A DNA stretch of 55,027 nucleotides, taken from the NCBI GenBank assembly GCA_025054655.1, contig JANWZL010000013.1:1-55027 (forward strand), written 5' to 3'. The notes under the pieces were generated by a model. It made no database searches and was not told where the DNA came from. It worked only from the letters and a program-made list of their open reading frames with translations. This DNA is from Thiobacillaceae bacterium (GTDB taxonomy: Bacteria > Pseudomonadota > Gammaproteobacteria > Burkholderiales > Thiobacillaceae). The translations under genes and the position numbers were made by a program. Of this stretch, positions 30,407 to 40,557 are shown piece by piece (positions within the stretch are counted from its first letter, which is position 1; every line of letters begins with the position of its first letter).

Positions 30407-30904
30407 TCAGCCTCGGCGCTCGTAGACGACAAAGGCATAGGCCGGGCCAGCGTCGCCGAGATGGCGTTCACGGCTCAGCTCCGTCCACGCGCTGCGATCG
30501 AAGCAGGGGAAATGGGCGTCGCCGTCGTAGTCGGCCTCGATCTCGGTCAGATACAGCCGGTCCGCCAGCGGTAAGGCCTGGGCATAGAGCTGCGCCCCGC
30601 CGACGACGAACACCTCCGGGTCGTCGCCGCACAAGGCCAACGCCTCCTGCAGGCTGCCCGCGGTGAGACAGCCTAAGGCGCGATAGGTCGGATCGCGGCT
30701 GAGGATGACGGTGGTCCGGCCCGGCAGCGGTCGGCCGATGGACTCGAAGGTCCGGCGCCCCATGATGAGGTGATGCCCCAGGGTCAGGCGTTTGAAATGC
30801 CGTAAGTCCTCAGGCAGGTGCCAGGGCAGGCGGTTGTCCACCCCGATCACCCCGTTGCGCGCCACCGCGGCGACGATGGCCAGCCGCCTGCCCTCCCCTC
30901 TCAC
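30407..30904 (-). CDS. folA: Dihydrofolate reductase (GTG start proposed)
   Basis: VRGEGRRLAIVAAVARNGVIGVDNRLPWHLPEDLRHFKRLTLGHHLIMGRRTFESIGRPLPGRTTVILSR. Confidence 0.92.
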   Translation of the reverse strand: MRGEGRRLAIVAAVARNGVIGVDNRLPWHLPEDLRHFKRLTLGHHLIMGRRTFESIGRPLPGRTTVILSRDPTYRALGCLTAGSLQEALALCGDDPEVFVVGGAQLYAQALPLADRLYLTEIEADYDGDAHFPCFDRSAWTELSRERHLGDAGPAYAFVVYERRG

Positions 30905-30938
30905 CCCTGCCTCCTCACGCCTCACTCCTCCCCTCTCA
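30888..30938 (-). repeat. Degenerate heptamer tract at thyA/folA junction
   Basis: Minus strand: gtgtgagaggggaggagtgaggcgtgaggaggcaggggtgagaggggagg. Confidence 0.7.
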
Positions 30939-31739
30939 CACCGCCACCGGCGCCTTGATCGGCGGGTGTGGGTCATAGCCCTCGAGGGTGAAGTCCTCGT
31001 AGCGGAAGGCGAACAGGTCGCGCACCGCGGGGTTGAGCCGCATGGTCGGCAGCGGCCGCGGTGCACGAGTCAGCTGCAGGCGCACCTGGTCGAGGTGGTT
31101 GAGGTAGATGTGGGCGTCGCCCAGGGTGTGGATGAACTCACCCGGCGCAAGCCCGGTCACCTGGGCCACCATCATAGTCAGCAGGGCATAGGAGGCGATG
31201 TTGAAGGGCACGCCCAAAAAGAGGTCGGCGCTGCGCTGGTAGAGCTGGCAGGACAGCCGCCCCTCGGCCACGTAGAACTGGAACAGCACGTGGCAGGGCG
31301 GCAGCCGCATCTTGTCGAGCTCCCCCACATTCCAGGCCGACACCAGCAGCCGGCGCGAGTCGGGGTTGCGGCGGATGTCCTCCACCACCCGGGCGAGCTG
31401 GTCGATGTGGCGGCCGTCGGCGGTGGGCCAGGAGCGCCACTGATAGCCATAGATGGGGCCGAGATCGCCAGTCTCGTCTGCCCATTCGTCCCAGATCGTC
31501 ACACCGTGCTCGTGCAGATAGGCGATGTTGGTGTCGCCGCGCAGGAACCACAGCAGCTCGTGGATGACGGACTTGACGTGCACCTTCTTCGTGGTCACCA
31601 GCGGGAAACCCTGGGCGAGGTCGAAGCGCATCTGGTAGCCAAATATCGAGAGCGTGCCGGTGCCGGTCCGGTCGTCCTTGCGCACACCCTTGTCCAGCAC
31701 ATGGCGCAACAGCTCCAAGTATTGCCGCATGGCCTTCAA
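30936..31739 (-). CDS. thyA: Thymidylate synthase
   Basis: [49 protein letters not shown]...[12 protein letters not shown]. Confidence 0.98.
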   Translation of the reverse strand: MKAMRQYLELLRHVLDKGVRKDDRTGTGTLSIFGYQMRFDLAQGFPLVTTKKVHVKSVIHELLWFLRGDTNIAYLHEHGVTIWDEWADETGDLGPIYGYQWRSWPTADGRHIDQLARVVEDIRRNPDSRRLLVSAWNVGELDKMRLPPCHVLFQFYVAEGRLSCQLYQRSADLFLGVPFNIASYALLTMMVAQVTGLAPGEFIHTLGDAHIYLNHLDQVRLQLTRAPRPLPTMRLNPAVRDLFAFRYEDFTLEGYDPHPPIKAPVAV

Positions 31740-32623
31740 CCCTCTTTGTAGAGCTGGCGGTAGACCAGGTTCATGACCACCAGCCGTTGGGCCGTACTCA
31801 GCCCTGTGAACTGCAGGCCGCTGACGACCGCCGGCTGCCCTTTGGCGTCGATCTCATGCGCGATCGAGCGCACGATCGCAGGTGTGGTGACGATCTCCTC
31901 GATCTCGTCGAGCACCACCTTGAAGCTCAGGAATATCGTCCCCCCCTGTTCGGCCAAGACCTGGGGGGAGTAAACCCTGGCCCCGCCCACCGAGAGGTCG
32001 ACGATGCGTCCCGAGGCCTTGAGCCGGCCGCCTTTCCTATCATACACCGCGACGATGATGTCGACGTTTGCCCGCAAGGCCCGGCGCACACGCATGGTAT
32101 GCACCTCGGCCGGGTATTTCAGGTGCAGGTAAGGATAGGGGCGCATGTGCGAGGCCAGCACCTGGGCCTTGAAACCACAGACATCCAGACCGGCGAAGGC
32201 ACGCACTAGGAAGAGTTGACCCTCGCGTATGAACAAGACCTTGTCTTCGACCACCGGGGTGGTGACCATCAGGCTGCGGCCCTTGAGCATGCCGAGATAG
32301 TGCACGTTGTAGCGTTCCGACGCGCCTTCCTGCAGGGGTTTGAGTTGCACCAGGTCGCCCGGCGTGAGGCGGATGCGTTCGAACGGGACGACCGCGCCGC
32401 CTTCCATCTCGGGGTGCATGCCCTCCCCTCGGGGAGCAGCCGGCGAGGGTGATAGGGCCTCGCGGTATGGCCCCTTCTCCATCAAGTTTTGCAATTCGGT
32501 TTCGCTGCCGATCACCACACCCTTGTGTACCAGCAAAACGTGATTCGCGTCATACACCGACCAGGGCAGCGGCTCGCCGATGACGATCTCGGCCCGTTGC
32601 ACGGGGATGAGGTCTTCACTCAT
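31736..32623 (-). CDS. PilZ-domain (flagellar brake/YcgR-like) protein
   Basis: C-terminal [16 protein letters not shown]...[16 protein letters not shown] (PilZ RxxxR and D/NxSxxG), N-terminal YcgR-like beta domain. Confidence 0.85.
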   Translation of the reverse strand: MSEDLIPVQRAEIVIGEPLPWSVYDANHVLLVHKGVVIGSETELQNLMEKGPYREALSPSPAAPRGEGMHPEMEGGAVVPFERIRLTPGDLVQLKPLQEGASERYNVHYLGMLKGRSLMVTTPVVEDKVLFIREGQLFLVRAFAGLDVCGFKAQVLASHMRPYPYLHLKYPAEVHTMRVRRALRANVDIIVAVYDRKGGRLKASGRIVDLSVGGARVYSPQVLAEQGGTIFLSFKVVLDEIEEIVTTPAIVRSIAHEIDAKGQPAVVSGLQFTGLSTAQRLVVMNLVYRQLYKEG

Positions 32624-33449
32624 GGCAATCGCCGTCTGCGGTCATCAACGCGCCTTCGAGCAAGGCCCTGGCAAGGGTTGCGAGATCGGCATTGTAGGCA
32701 TCGGCAAAGGCGATATGGAAATCCTCCCCTGCCTGCAAGGCCAACAGCCAACGCCTGAACGCATCCGGGTCGTGCGCCCGCAGCAACGCCACTGCGCGCC
32801 AAGACTGACGGTAAAAAAGCGGCAGGCTCAAACCGTATGCCTCGGCCCTATGACGCCGCCCTGGCACGTCGCGGCGGCTGAAATCGACCCGCAGCCCCTT
32901 GCGCCAGGCAGCGCAGGTCGCGCCGTCGGAGACGGTGTCCGCCCCGCCGCCCTCCGCCGCCAGAGTGGCGAGGCCCTCATGGAACCATACCGGCACCCAA
33001 GGGGTGTAGTGTCCCAGCCACTGTCCCAGATGCACATGCGACAACTCGTGCACGAGGATGCCGGGCAGCCGCGTCGCCTCCGGCCCGAACAGGCGGGGCG
33101 AGAGGATGAGCCGGTTGTCCGCCACCACGGCGGCCGTCACCCCGGGCGTCTTCACCAGGCGCGTAAAACAGGCGTCGGTGGCGCAGACGTAGATGCGGGG
33201 TGGGCTGCGGAAGGGCAGGCCGTGCACGGCCTCGACCCGGGCGATGGCACCCTGCAGCAGGGGCTGCACCCGAGCTGCCGCGGCCTCGGCGCCGGCCTCG
33301 TGCCAGATGCGCGGGTCGGCGGCCAGGGCGATGAAGCCGGCAGCGCGCAGCTCCTCGTGACGCAACCCCGGCGCGGCGCAGCCGGACAACAGCATGGCCA
33401 CGGCGATGGCGCACACGCGGTCAATGCAGGTCGCGCCGTGCCAATTCAT
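32616..33449 (-). CDS. Putative gluzincin-type metalloprotease lipoprotein
   Basis: Lipobox LLSGC; HELSHVHLGQWLGHYTPWVPVWFHEGLATL (HExxH plus downstream HEGLA). Confidence 0.6.
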   Translation of the reverse strand: MNWHGATCIDRVCAIAVAMLLSGCAAPGLRHEELRAAGFIALAADPRIWHEAGAEAAAARVQPLLQGAIARVEAVHGLPFRSPPRIYVCATDACFTRLVKTPGVTAAVVADNRLILSPRLFGPEATRLPGILVHELSHVHLGQWLGHYTPWVPVWFHEGLATLAAEGGGADTVSDGATCAAWRKGLRVDFSRRDVPGRRHRAEAYGLSLPLFYRQSWRAVALLRAHDPDAFRRWLLALQAGEDFHIAFADAYNADLATLARALLEGALMTADGDCHE

Positions 33450-33975
33450 CCAGGATGTCGAGCACCAGGGTGCGTGCGAGCGGCCCCATGCCGAGGGTGA
33501 GGCGGTCCGCGTCGCGCTCGCCGTTCACCAGCCGCCGCAGGATCGCCGCCAGCCGCGCCATGTCGCCGCCGGCGCGTAGCATCTGCTCGCCCATGTCGGC
33601 CAGCACCGCGAGGGCCTGGGCCTCGCCGCGTGCGGCCGCCGCGATCAGTGCCGCCAGACCGGGCGCGGCAGCGGTCGCATCGCCCGCGGTCTGCACGGGC
33701 GGCAGGTGAGCGGGGTCGGCCAGGCCCGCTAGGATGGCCTCGACGATGACGCGGTCCTCAGCGTCCAACCCCAGCAGGACCGCGCGGTCGCGCCGTCCGG
33801 CGGCGATGGCGCGCACGGCCTCGGCCAGCCGCGTCCAGCCCTGATCCGCCGCCGCCTCCAGCATGGCCGCGAGCTGGGGACGCCGGGCCGGGTCGTGCAG
33901 GGCGCCTACCACGGCGTGGATGAAGGCGGCATGCGCGCGCAGGATCTGCTGCGCCGCCGGCGGCAGCTCAGCCAT
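33421..33975 (-). CDS. Conserved-looking helical hypothetical protein
   Basis: Start [23 protein letters not shown]..; overlapping reading frames with bpt (upstream) and lipoprotein (downstream). Confidence 0.55.
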   Translation of the reverse strand: MAELPPAAQQILRAHAAFIHAVVGALHDPARRPQLAAMLEAAADQGWTRLAEAVRAIAAGRRDRAVLLGLDAEDRVIVEAILAGLADPAHLPPVQTAGDATAAAPGLAALIAAAARGEAQALAVLADMGEQMLRAGGDMARLAAILRRLVNGERDADRLTLGMGPLARTLVLDILDELARRDLH

Positions 33976-34702
33976 CCGGCGCCTCCAGGGGCCGCCAGAC
34001 GCCGCCGACCAGCGCCTCGAGCGGGCGGTACTGGCGCTTGTAGGCCATCTTGCGGCTGTCGGCGATCCAGTAGCCCAGATACACGTAGGGCAAGCCCATG
34101 CGGGCGGCGAGCCCCACCAGGGTGAGCACGTTGTACACGCCCAGGCTGCGCCGGGCGAGCTGCGGATCGAAGAAGGCATACACGGCGGACAGACCGTCTT
34201 CGAGCCGATCGACCAGGCTCACCATGACCACGCGGTCGTCGAGGGCGTATTCGATCAGGGCGCTGTCCACGTGGCTGGTGAGCAGGAAGCTGCGATAGTG
34301 CTCGCGGTCGTCCTGATCCATGCCCCCGCCGGCGTGGCGCGCCTGCTGGTAACGCCGATAGAGCCGGTAATGCGCCTCGTCGTAGGCCAGGGCCTTGAGC
34401 CGCACGGCCAGGTCCTGATTGCGGGCGCGGCAGCGGCGCTGGCTGCGGTTGGGGGTGAAGCGCGCCACTGGGATGCGCACCGGCACGCAGGCTTGGCAGT
34501 GGTCGCAGCGCGGGCGATAGACGAAATGGCCGCTGCGGCGGAAGCCCAGGCGCACCAGCTCGGAGTACAGCCTGGCGTCGATCGCCTGGGCCGGCACGGC
34601 CACCTGCGAGCGGGCGATGCGGCCGGCCACATAGCTGCAGGGATAGGCAGCGGTGAGGTAGAACTGTAGCCGCTGCAGGGGCAATTCGGTCAATGCGGTC
34701 AT
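33968..34702 (-). CDS. bpt: Aspartate/glutamate leucyltransferase (arginyltransferase family)
   Basis: [61 protein letters not shown]. Confidence 0.95.
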   Translation of the reverse strand: MTALTELPLQRLQFYLTAAYPCSYVAGRIARSQVAVPAQAIDARLYSELVRLGFRRSGHFVYRPRCDHCQACVPVRIPVARFTPNRSQRRCRARNQDLAVRLKALAYDEAHYRLYRRYQQARHAGGGMDQDDREHYRSFLLTSHVDSALIEYALDDRVVMVSLVDRLEDGLSAVYAFFDPQLARRSLGVYNVLTLVGLAARMGLPYVYLGYWIADSRKMAYKRQYRPLEALVGGVWRPLEAPDG

Positions 34703-35490
34703 GGCGTGTCGGACGAGTCGGTCTCCAGGACAAGGCCCTGCGCCCGGCCTGCGACGGCCGTGGCCGGGGGATGCGCATGCCCGTCGGGCCCACCCACCGC
34801 GCAGGTCCAGGGTGGCGCACGGCCCGGCTGTGCCGTCAGCTGCGCGAGCAGCCGCACGAATTGCGCGCGCGGGATCTCGCGCGCCCCCAGCGAGGCCAGA
34901 TGGGCCGTGCTCATCTGGCAGTCGATCAGACCGTAGCCCCAGGCCCGAAGTTGCGCCACCAGATGGGCGAGCGCGATCTTGGAGGCATCGCTGACCCGCG
35001 CGAACATCGACTCGCCGTAGAACACCCGGCCGATGGCCACGCCGTAGAGCCCGCCGACGAGTTCCCCGTCGATCCAGGTCTCGAACGAGTGCGCGTGACC
35101 CAGCTCGTGCAACCGCGTATAGGCGGCGATCATCGCTGGGGTGATCCAGGTGCCGCGCTGCCCCGGCCGCGGGGCGGCGCAGGCCTGCATGACCGCGGTG
35201 AAGGCGCTGTCCACCCGCAGCTCGTAATCCCGTCGCCGCAGCCGCCGGCGCAGCGAACGGCTGAGGCGGAACTCCGACGGGAACAGCACCATGCGCGGGT
35301 CAGGCGACCACCACAGGATGGGCTCGCCTGGGTTGAACCAAGGGAAGATGCCCAACCGATAGGCGGTGAGCAGGCGCGCGGGGCTGAGATCGGCCCCCGC
35401 CGCGAGCAGGCCGTTGGGCTCGGCAAGCGCCTGCTCCACCGGCGGGAAGGGGTCGGTCGGGCGCAGCCAGGGGATCATGCCGGCAATCAT
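34699..35490 (-). CDS. aat: Leucyl/phenylalanyl-tRNA--protein transferase
   Basis: [55 protein letters not shown]; start uncertain (35478, 35490 or 35538). Confidence 0.95.
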   Translation of the reverse strand: MIAGMIPWLRPTDPFPPVEQALAEPNGLLAAGADLSPARLLTAYRLGIFPWFNPGEPILWWSPDPRMVLFPSEFRLSRSLRRRLRRRDYELRVDSAFTAVMQACAAPRPGQRGTWITPAMIAAYTRLHELGHAHSFETWIDGELVGGLYGVAIGRVFYGESMFARVSDASKIALAHLVAQLRAWGYGLIDCQMSTAHLASLGAREIPRAQFVRLLAQLTAQPGRAPPWTCAVGGPDGHAHPPATAVAGRAQGLVLETDSSDTP

Positions 35491-35521
35491 AAACGCAATT
35501 TCGCCGTAGAATCGCGGCTCC

Positions 35522-37939
35522 ATGTCCGCACCGCCCACCCCCGACCCCCAGCGCTGTTTTCATTGCGGCGAGCCCGTGCCCCGCGGGGCCGACTACCCCA
35601 TCCGCTTCGACGGCCATGTCCACCCCGCCTGCTGCCGCGGCTGCCAGGCGGTGGCGCAGACCATCATCGACTCGGGCAACGCCGACTACTACCGGCTGCG
35701 CACCGAGCTGCCCAAGACCCCGGAGGCGGCGCTGGAGGAGCTGAACAAGCTGCAGCTTTATGACCTGCCCGAGGTGCAGGCGAGCTTCGTGCGTAACGAG
35801 GGGGAGATCCGCGAGGCCAGCCTGATCCTGGAGGGCATCGTCTGTGCCGCCTGCATCTGGCTCAACGAGCGGCACCTGCAGCAGCTGCCCGGGGTGATCG
35901 CCGCCGACATCAACTTCTCCACCCACCGCGCGCGGGTGCGCTGGGACGACACGCGCATCAAGCTGTCCGACATCCTGCGTGCGGTGCAGGCGATCGGCTA
36001 CCGCGCCTATCCCTTCGACGCCAGCCGCCAGGAGGACCTCTTCCGCCGCGAGCGCAACGCCGCCATCCGCCGCCTGGCCATCGCCGGCCTGGGCATGATG
36101 CAGGTGATGATGTACGCCGTGCCGGTGTACCTGGCCGAGGCCGGCACCATGACGCACGACATCGAGATGCTCATGCGCTGGGCGAGCCTCATCCTCACCA
36201 CGCCGGTGGTGTTCTATTCCTCCGCCCCCTTCTTCCTGGGGGCCTGGCGCGACCTTCAGCTCGGCCGGGTGGGCATGGACGTGCCGGTGGCCCTGGGGGT
36301 GGGGCTCGCCTACGCGGCCAGCGTGTGGGCCACCTGGACCCAGCAGGGCGAGGTCTATTTCGACTCGGTGACCATGTTCGTCTTCTTCCTGCTCACCGGC
36401 CGCTTTCTGGAGATGAACGCCCGTCGTCGCTCGGCCGAGGCGGCCGAGAGCCTGGTCAAGCTGATCCCGGCCGCCGCCGTGCGCCTGCCGGGCTACCCGC
36501 AGGAGCGCAGCGAGGAGGCCATCGGCGCGGTGAAACTCAGCCCCGGCGACTACGTGCTGGTGGCCCCGGGCGAGGCCTTCCCGGCCGACGGGGTGGTGGT
36601 GGAGGGCACGTCCAGCGTGGACGAGTCGCTGCTCACCGGCGAATCGCGCCCGGTGGAAAAGGGCCCGGGCGACACGGTGGTGGGCGGCAGCCTGAACCTG
36701 GCGAGCCCCCTGGTGGTGCGGGTGGAGCGCATCGGCGCCGACACCGTGCTGTCTGGCATCGTGCGCCTGCTCGACCGGGCGCTGGCGGAAAAGCCGCGCC
36801 TGGCGGAACTGGCCGACCGCGTGGCGGCCTGGTTTGTGCTGGGGCTGCTCGTTGCCGCCGCCGCCACCGCGGCGGTGTGGTATGAGATCGACCCGGACCG
36901 GGCCTTCTGGATCACGGTCTCGGTGCTGGTAGTGTCCTGCCCCTGCGCGCTGTCGCTCGCCACGCCCGCGGCGCTTACCGCCGCCCTGGGGCGGCTGACC
37001 CGCATGGGCCTGCTGGCCACCCGCGGTCATGCCCTAGAGACGCTCGCCCGCGCCACTGACGTGGTGTTCGACAAGACCGGCACGCTCACCACTGGCGCCT
37101 TCAAACTCGTCGAGACCCTTGTCCTGCGCGGCGACCAAGACCAGGCCCTGGCCCTGGCGGCGGCGCTGGAGCAGGGCTCCACCCACCCGGTGGCGCTCGC
37201 CCTGCGCACGGCCGCTCCCAGCGCCTTACAGGCGACCGACCTGCAATACGTCCCCGGCCAAGGCGTCGTGGGTACGGTCAACGGCCGCCGCTACCGTCTG
37301 GGTGCGCCGCCGTTCGTCGCCGCGGGCGAGCGCCCGCCGCTGTCCGCAGGGCTCACCCCCGTGGGCCTGGCCGACGAGGTGGGGGTGATCGCCTGGTTCG
37401 GCCTGGGCGACGAGCTGCGGCCGCAGGTGCAGACCCTCATCACGCGGCTGCGCGCCCTGGGCCTGCGCCTGCACCTCTACTCCGGCGACCGGCCGGAGAA
37501 CGTCGCCGCCCTGGCGCAGGCGCTGGGCATCGACGACGCCCGCGGCGGCATGCTGCCGCAGGACAAGCTCGCCGCCGTCAAGGCCCTGCAACAGCAGGGA
37601 TGCATCGTGGTGATGACCGGCGACGGCATCAACGACGCGCCGGTGTTGGCCCAGGCCCAGGTGTCGGTGGCCATCGACCAGGGGGCCGAGGCCGCCCAGG
37701 CCGCCGCCGACATGGTGCTGATGTCGAGCGAGCTGCTGCGCCTGGCCGACGGCATCGAGCTGGCACGGCGCACACAGGTGATCATCCGGCAAAACCTCAG
37801 CTGGTCCGTGCTCTACAACGTGCTCGCCCTGCCGGCGGCGGCCCTCGGCCACGTCACGCCCTGGCTGGCCGGCATCGGCATGTCCATGTCCTCGCTGCTC
37901 GTGGTGCTGAACGCCCTGCGGCTGGCGCGCAGCAGCTGA
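35522..37939 (+). CDS. ccoI: Copper-translocating P-type ATPase for cbb3 assembly
   Basis: [18 protein letters not shown]-terminus, [48 protein letters not shown]; next to ccoS. Confidence 0.95.
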   Translation: MSAPPTPDPQRCFHCGEPVPRGADYPIRFDGHVHPACCRGCQAVAQTIIDSGNADYYRLRTELPKTPEAALEELNKLQLYDLPEVQASFVRNEGEIREASLILEGIVCAACIWLNERHLQQLPGVIAADINFSTHRARVRWDDTRIKLSDILRAVQAIGYRAYPFDASRQEDLFRRERNAAIRRLAIAGLGMMQVMMYAVPVYLAEAGTMTHDIEMLMRWASLILTTPVVFYSSAPFFLGAWRDLQLGRVGMDVPVALGVGLAYAASVWATWTQQGEVYFDSVTMFVFFLLTGRFLEMNARRRSAEAAESLVKLIPAAAVRLPGYPQERSEEAIGAVKLSPGDYVLVAPGEAFPADGVVVEGTSSVDESLLTGESRPVEKGPGDTVVGGSLNLASPLVVRVERIGADTVLSGIVRLLDRALAEKPRLAELADRVAAWFVLGLLVAAAATAAVWYEIDPDRAFWITVSVLVVSCPCALSLATPAALTAALGRLTRMGLLATRGHALETLARATDVVFDKTGTLTTGAFKLVETLVLRGDQDQALALAAALEQGSTHPVALALRTAAPSALQATDLQYVPGQGVVGTVNGRRYRLGAPPFVAAGERPPLSAGLTPVGLADEVGVIAWFGLGDELRPQVQTLITRLRALGLRLHLYSGDRPENVAALAQALGIDDARGGMLPQDKLAAVKALQQQGCIVVMTGDGINDAPVLAQAQVSVAIDQGAEAAQAAADMVLMSSELLRLADGIELARRTQVIIRQNLSWSVLYNVLALPAAALGHVTPWLAGIGMSMSSLLVVLNALRLARSS

Positions 37940-37984
37940 GGCCTGTCACTTGCATCCCCATGGCAGTTGTTCAATATATAAAAA

Positions 37985-38170
37985 ATGGACATCCTGTATC
38001 TGCTCATCCCCCTAAGCCTGGTCTTCGTGGCCATCATCGCCGGGGTCTTCCTGTGGGCGGTGAAGAGCGGCCAGTTCGAGGACATGGAGGGGCCAGCGCA
38101 CCGTATCCTGATGGACGACGACGCGCCCAAGGGGCACCCGCCCGATGAGACGAATGGACCAAGACCATGA
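37985..38170 (+). CDS. ccoS: cbb3-type oxidase assembly protein CcoS
   Basis: MDILYLLIPLSLVFVAIIAGVFLWAVKSGQFEDMEGPAHRILMDDD. Confidence 0.95.
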   Translation: MDILYLLIPLSLVFVAIIAGVFLWAVKSGQFEDMEGPAHRILMDDDAPKGHPPDETNGPRP

Positions 38171-38176
38171 GAGGCG

Positions 38177-38205
38177 TTGACAGCCCACAGAGCACTATTT
38201 AGGAT
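38177..38205 (+). promoter_or_regulatory. Candidate sigma70 promoter for ccoNOQP
   Basis: TTGACA (38177-38182), 17-nt spacer, TAGGAT (38200-38205). Confidence 0.5.
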
Positions 38206-38209
38206 TCGA

Positions 38210-38229
38210 AGGTCGATTTTTTTCGACCT
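38210..38229. promoter_or_regulatory. Hairpin/palindrome AGGTCGA-TTTTTT-TCGACCT in the predicted ccoN 5' UTR
   Basis: 7-bp perfect inverted arms directly downstream of the candidate -10. Confidence 0.55.
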
Positions 38230-38289
38230 GCGTATCCACCCGCAGCACCACCCCTGCAGTCAGTAATGTCAAGCGCGAAGGAGACCCGT

Positions 38290-39711
38290 ATGGAAGCGAC
38301 TACGTACAACTACAAGGTCGTCCGACAATTCGCCATCATGACCGTGGTCTGGGGCATTGTCGGCATGCTGGTGGGCGTGATCATCGCCGCCCAGCTGATC
38401 TGGCCGGACATCACCTATGGCATCGAGTGGCTGTCCTATGGCCGGCTGCGTCCGCTGCACACCAACGCCGTGATCTTCGCCTTCGGCGGCTGTGCCCTGT
38501 TCGCCACCTCGTTGTACGTGGTGCAGCGCACCTGTCAGGCGCGGCTGATCTCCGACGGGCTGGCCTCTTTCGTGTTTTGGGGCTGGCAGCTCATCATCGT
38601 GCTCGCCGCCGTCACGCTGGTGCTGGGCATCACCAGCGGCAAGGAGTATGCCGAGCTCGAGTGGCCCATCGACATCTTGATCGCCGTGGTCTGGGTGGCC
38701 TACGCGGTGCTCTTCTTCGGCACCATCGTCAAGCGCAAGACCAAGTACATCTATGTCGCCAACTGGTTCTACGGCGCCTTCATCATCACCGTGGCCTTGC
38801 TGCACATCGTCAACAGCATGGCCTTCCCGGTGAGCTGGCTCAAGTCCTACTCCATGTATGCCGGGGTGCAGGACGCCATGGTGCAGTGGTGGTATGGCCA
38901 CAACGCGGTGGGCTTCTTCCTCACCACCGCCTTCCTGGGCATGATGTATTACTTCGTGCCCAAGCAGGCCGGCCGTCCCATCTACTCCTACCGGCTGTCC
39001 ATCGTGCACTTCTGGGCCCTGAACTTCATCTACATGTGGGCCGGCCCGCACCACCTGCTGTATACGGCCCTGCCCGACTGGACCCAGTCGCTCGGCATGC
39101 TGTTCTCGCTGATGCTCATCGCACCGTCTTGGGGCGGCATGATCAACGGCATCATGACCCTGTCGGGGGCCTGGCACAAGCTGCGCACCGATCCCATCCT
39201 CAAGTTCTTGATCACCGCCCTGTCCTTCTACGGCATGTCCACCTTCGAAGGGCCCATGATGTCGGTGAAGACGGTCAACGCCCTGTCGCATTACACCGAA
39301 TGGACCATCGGCCACGTGCACTCGGGTGCCTTGGGCTGGGTGGCGATGATCTCCATCGGCTCGCTCTACTACCTGATCCCGCGGCTGTTCGGGCGTGAGG
39401 AGATGTGGAGCGTGCGCCTGATCAACGTGCACTTCTGGTGGTCCACCATCGGTGTGGTGCTCTACATCGCCTCGATGTGGATCGCCGGCGTGGCCCAGGG
39501 CCTCATGTGGCGCGCGACCAACGAGGACGGCACGCTCACCTACAGCTTCGCACAGTCGGTCAACGCCATGTATCCCTTCTACACCATCCGCCTGATCGGC
39601 GGGGCCATGTTCTTCGCCGGCATGCTGCTGATGGCCTACAACGTGTGGAAGACCGTCGCCGCAGGCCGCGTGGTGAACGACGCGCGCATCCCCGAAACCG
39701 TGCACGCCTGA
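38290..39711 (+). CDS. ccoN: cbb3-type cytochrome c oxidase subunit I
   Basis: [34 protein letters not shown]...[39 protein letters not shown]. Confidence 0.98.
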   Translation: MEATTYNYKVVRQFAIMTVVWGIVGMLVGVIIAAQLIWPDITYGIEWLSYGRLRPLHTNAVIFAFGGCALFATSLYVVQRTCQARLISDGLASFVFWGWQLIIVLAAVTLVLGITSGKEYAELEWPIDILIAVVWVAYAVLFFGTIVKRKTKYIYVANWFYGAFIITVALLHIVNSMAFPVSWLKSYSMYAGVQDAMVQWWYGHNAVGFFLTTAFLGMMYYFVPKQAGRPIYSYRLSIVHFWALNFIYMWAGPHHLLYTALPDWTQSLGMLFSLMLIAPSWGGMINGIMTLSGAWHKLRTDPILKFLITALSFYGMSTFEGPMMSVKTVNALSHYTEWTIGHVHSGALGWVAMISIGSLYYLIPRLFGREEMWSVRLINVHFWWSTIGVVLYIASMWIAGVAQGLMWRATNEDGTLTYSFAQSVNAMYPFYTIRLIGGAMFFAGMLLMAYNVWKTVAAGRVVNDARIPETVHA

Positions 39712-39729
39712 GGTCAGGAGGGACAGACC

Positions 39730-40353
39730 ATGTTGACGCACAAGAGCCTGGAGAAGAACATCGGCTGGCTGATGGTGCTCTCCTTCATCGTGGTGAGCGT
39801 CGGCGGCCTGGTGCAGATCGTGCCCCTGTTCTTCCAGAAGTCCACCACGCAACCGGTGCCGGGGCTCAAGCCCTATAACGCGCTGGAGCTGGCCGGACGC
39901 GACATCTATATCCGCGAGGGCTGCTACACCTGCCATTCGCAGATGGTGCGGCCCTTCCGCGCCGAGACCGAGCGCTACGGCCACTTCTCCGTGGCCGGCG
40001 AGTTCGTCTACGACCGGCCCTTCCAGTGGGGCTCCAAGCGCACGGGGCCCGACCTGCACCGGGTGGGCGGTCGCTACTCCGACCAGTGGCACTACGTGCA
40101 CCTGATGCAGCCGCGCGATGTGGTGCCGGAGTCGAACATGCCGGCCTATCCCTGGTTGGCCGAGCGCATGGTGTCTGAGACCACCGGCCGTGACATCCAG
40201 CGCAAGATGCGTGTGCTCAAGGACTGGGCGGGCCATCCCTACACCGAGGAGGAGATCGCCGAGGCGCCCAAGATGCTGGAGGGCAAGACGGAGATGGACG
40301 CCATCATCGCCTACCTCCAGGTGCTGGGCACCGCCGGTCCCAAGCTGCAGTAA
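39730..40353 (+). CDS. ccoO: cbb3-type cytochrome c oxidase subunit II
   Basis: [39 protein letters not shown]. Confidence 0.98.
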   Translation: MLTHKSLEKNIGWLMVLSFIVVSVGGLVQIVPLFFQKSTTQPVPGLKPYNALELAGRDIYIREGCYTCHSQMVRPFRAETERYGHFSVAGEFVYDRPFQWGSKRTGPDLHRVGGRYSDQWHYVHLMQPRDVVPESNMPAYPWLAERMVSETTGRDIQRKMRVLKDWAGHPYTEEEIAEAPKMLEGKTEMDAIIAYLQVLGTAGPKLQ

Positions 40354-40365
40354 AGGACGTGCCCC

Positions 40366-40524
40366 ATGGACGCCGGCGTGATCGGTTCCATCGTCACCGT
40401 GGTCCTGTTCGTGCTGTTCATCGGCATCGTCTGGTGGGCCTATCACCGCGGCAACCGCAAACGCTTCGAAGAGGCCGCGCAACTGCCCTTCCAGGAAGAG
40501 GACCACGAGACCCGGCGTCCCTGA
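40366..40524 (+). CDS. ccoQ: cbb3-type oxidase subunit CcoQ/FixQ
   Basis: MDAGVIGSIVTVVLFVLFIGIVWWAYHRGNRKRFEEAAQLPFQEEDHETRRP between ccoO and ccoP. Confidence 0.9.
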   Translation: MDAGVIGSIVTVVLFVLFIGIVWWAYHRGNRKRFEEAAQLPFQEEDHETRRP

Positions 40525-40557
40525 CCCCCATACGCGCAGACTCGCGAGGAGAACACC

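Noticed and set aside
35300-37030. 576-aa antisense ORF opposite ccoI
   Set aside because: Antisense to a P-type ATPase with all signature motifs; no domain signal.
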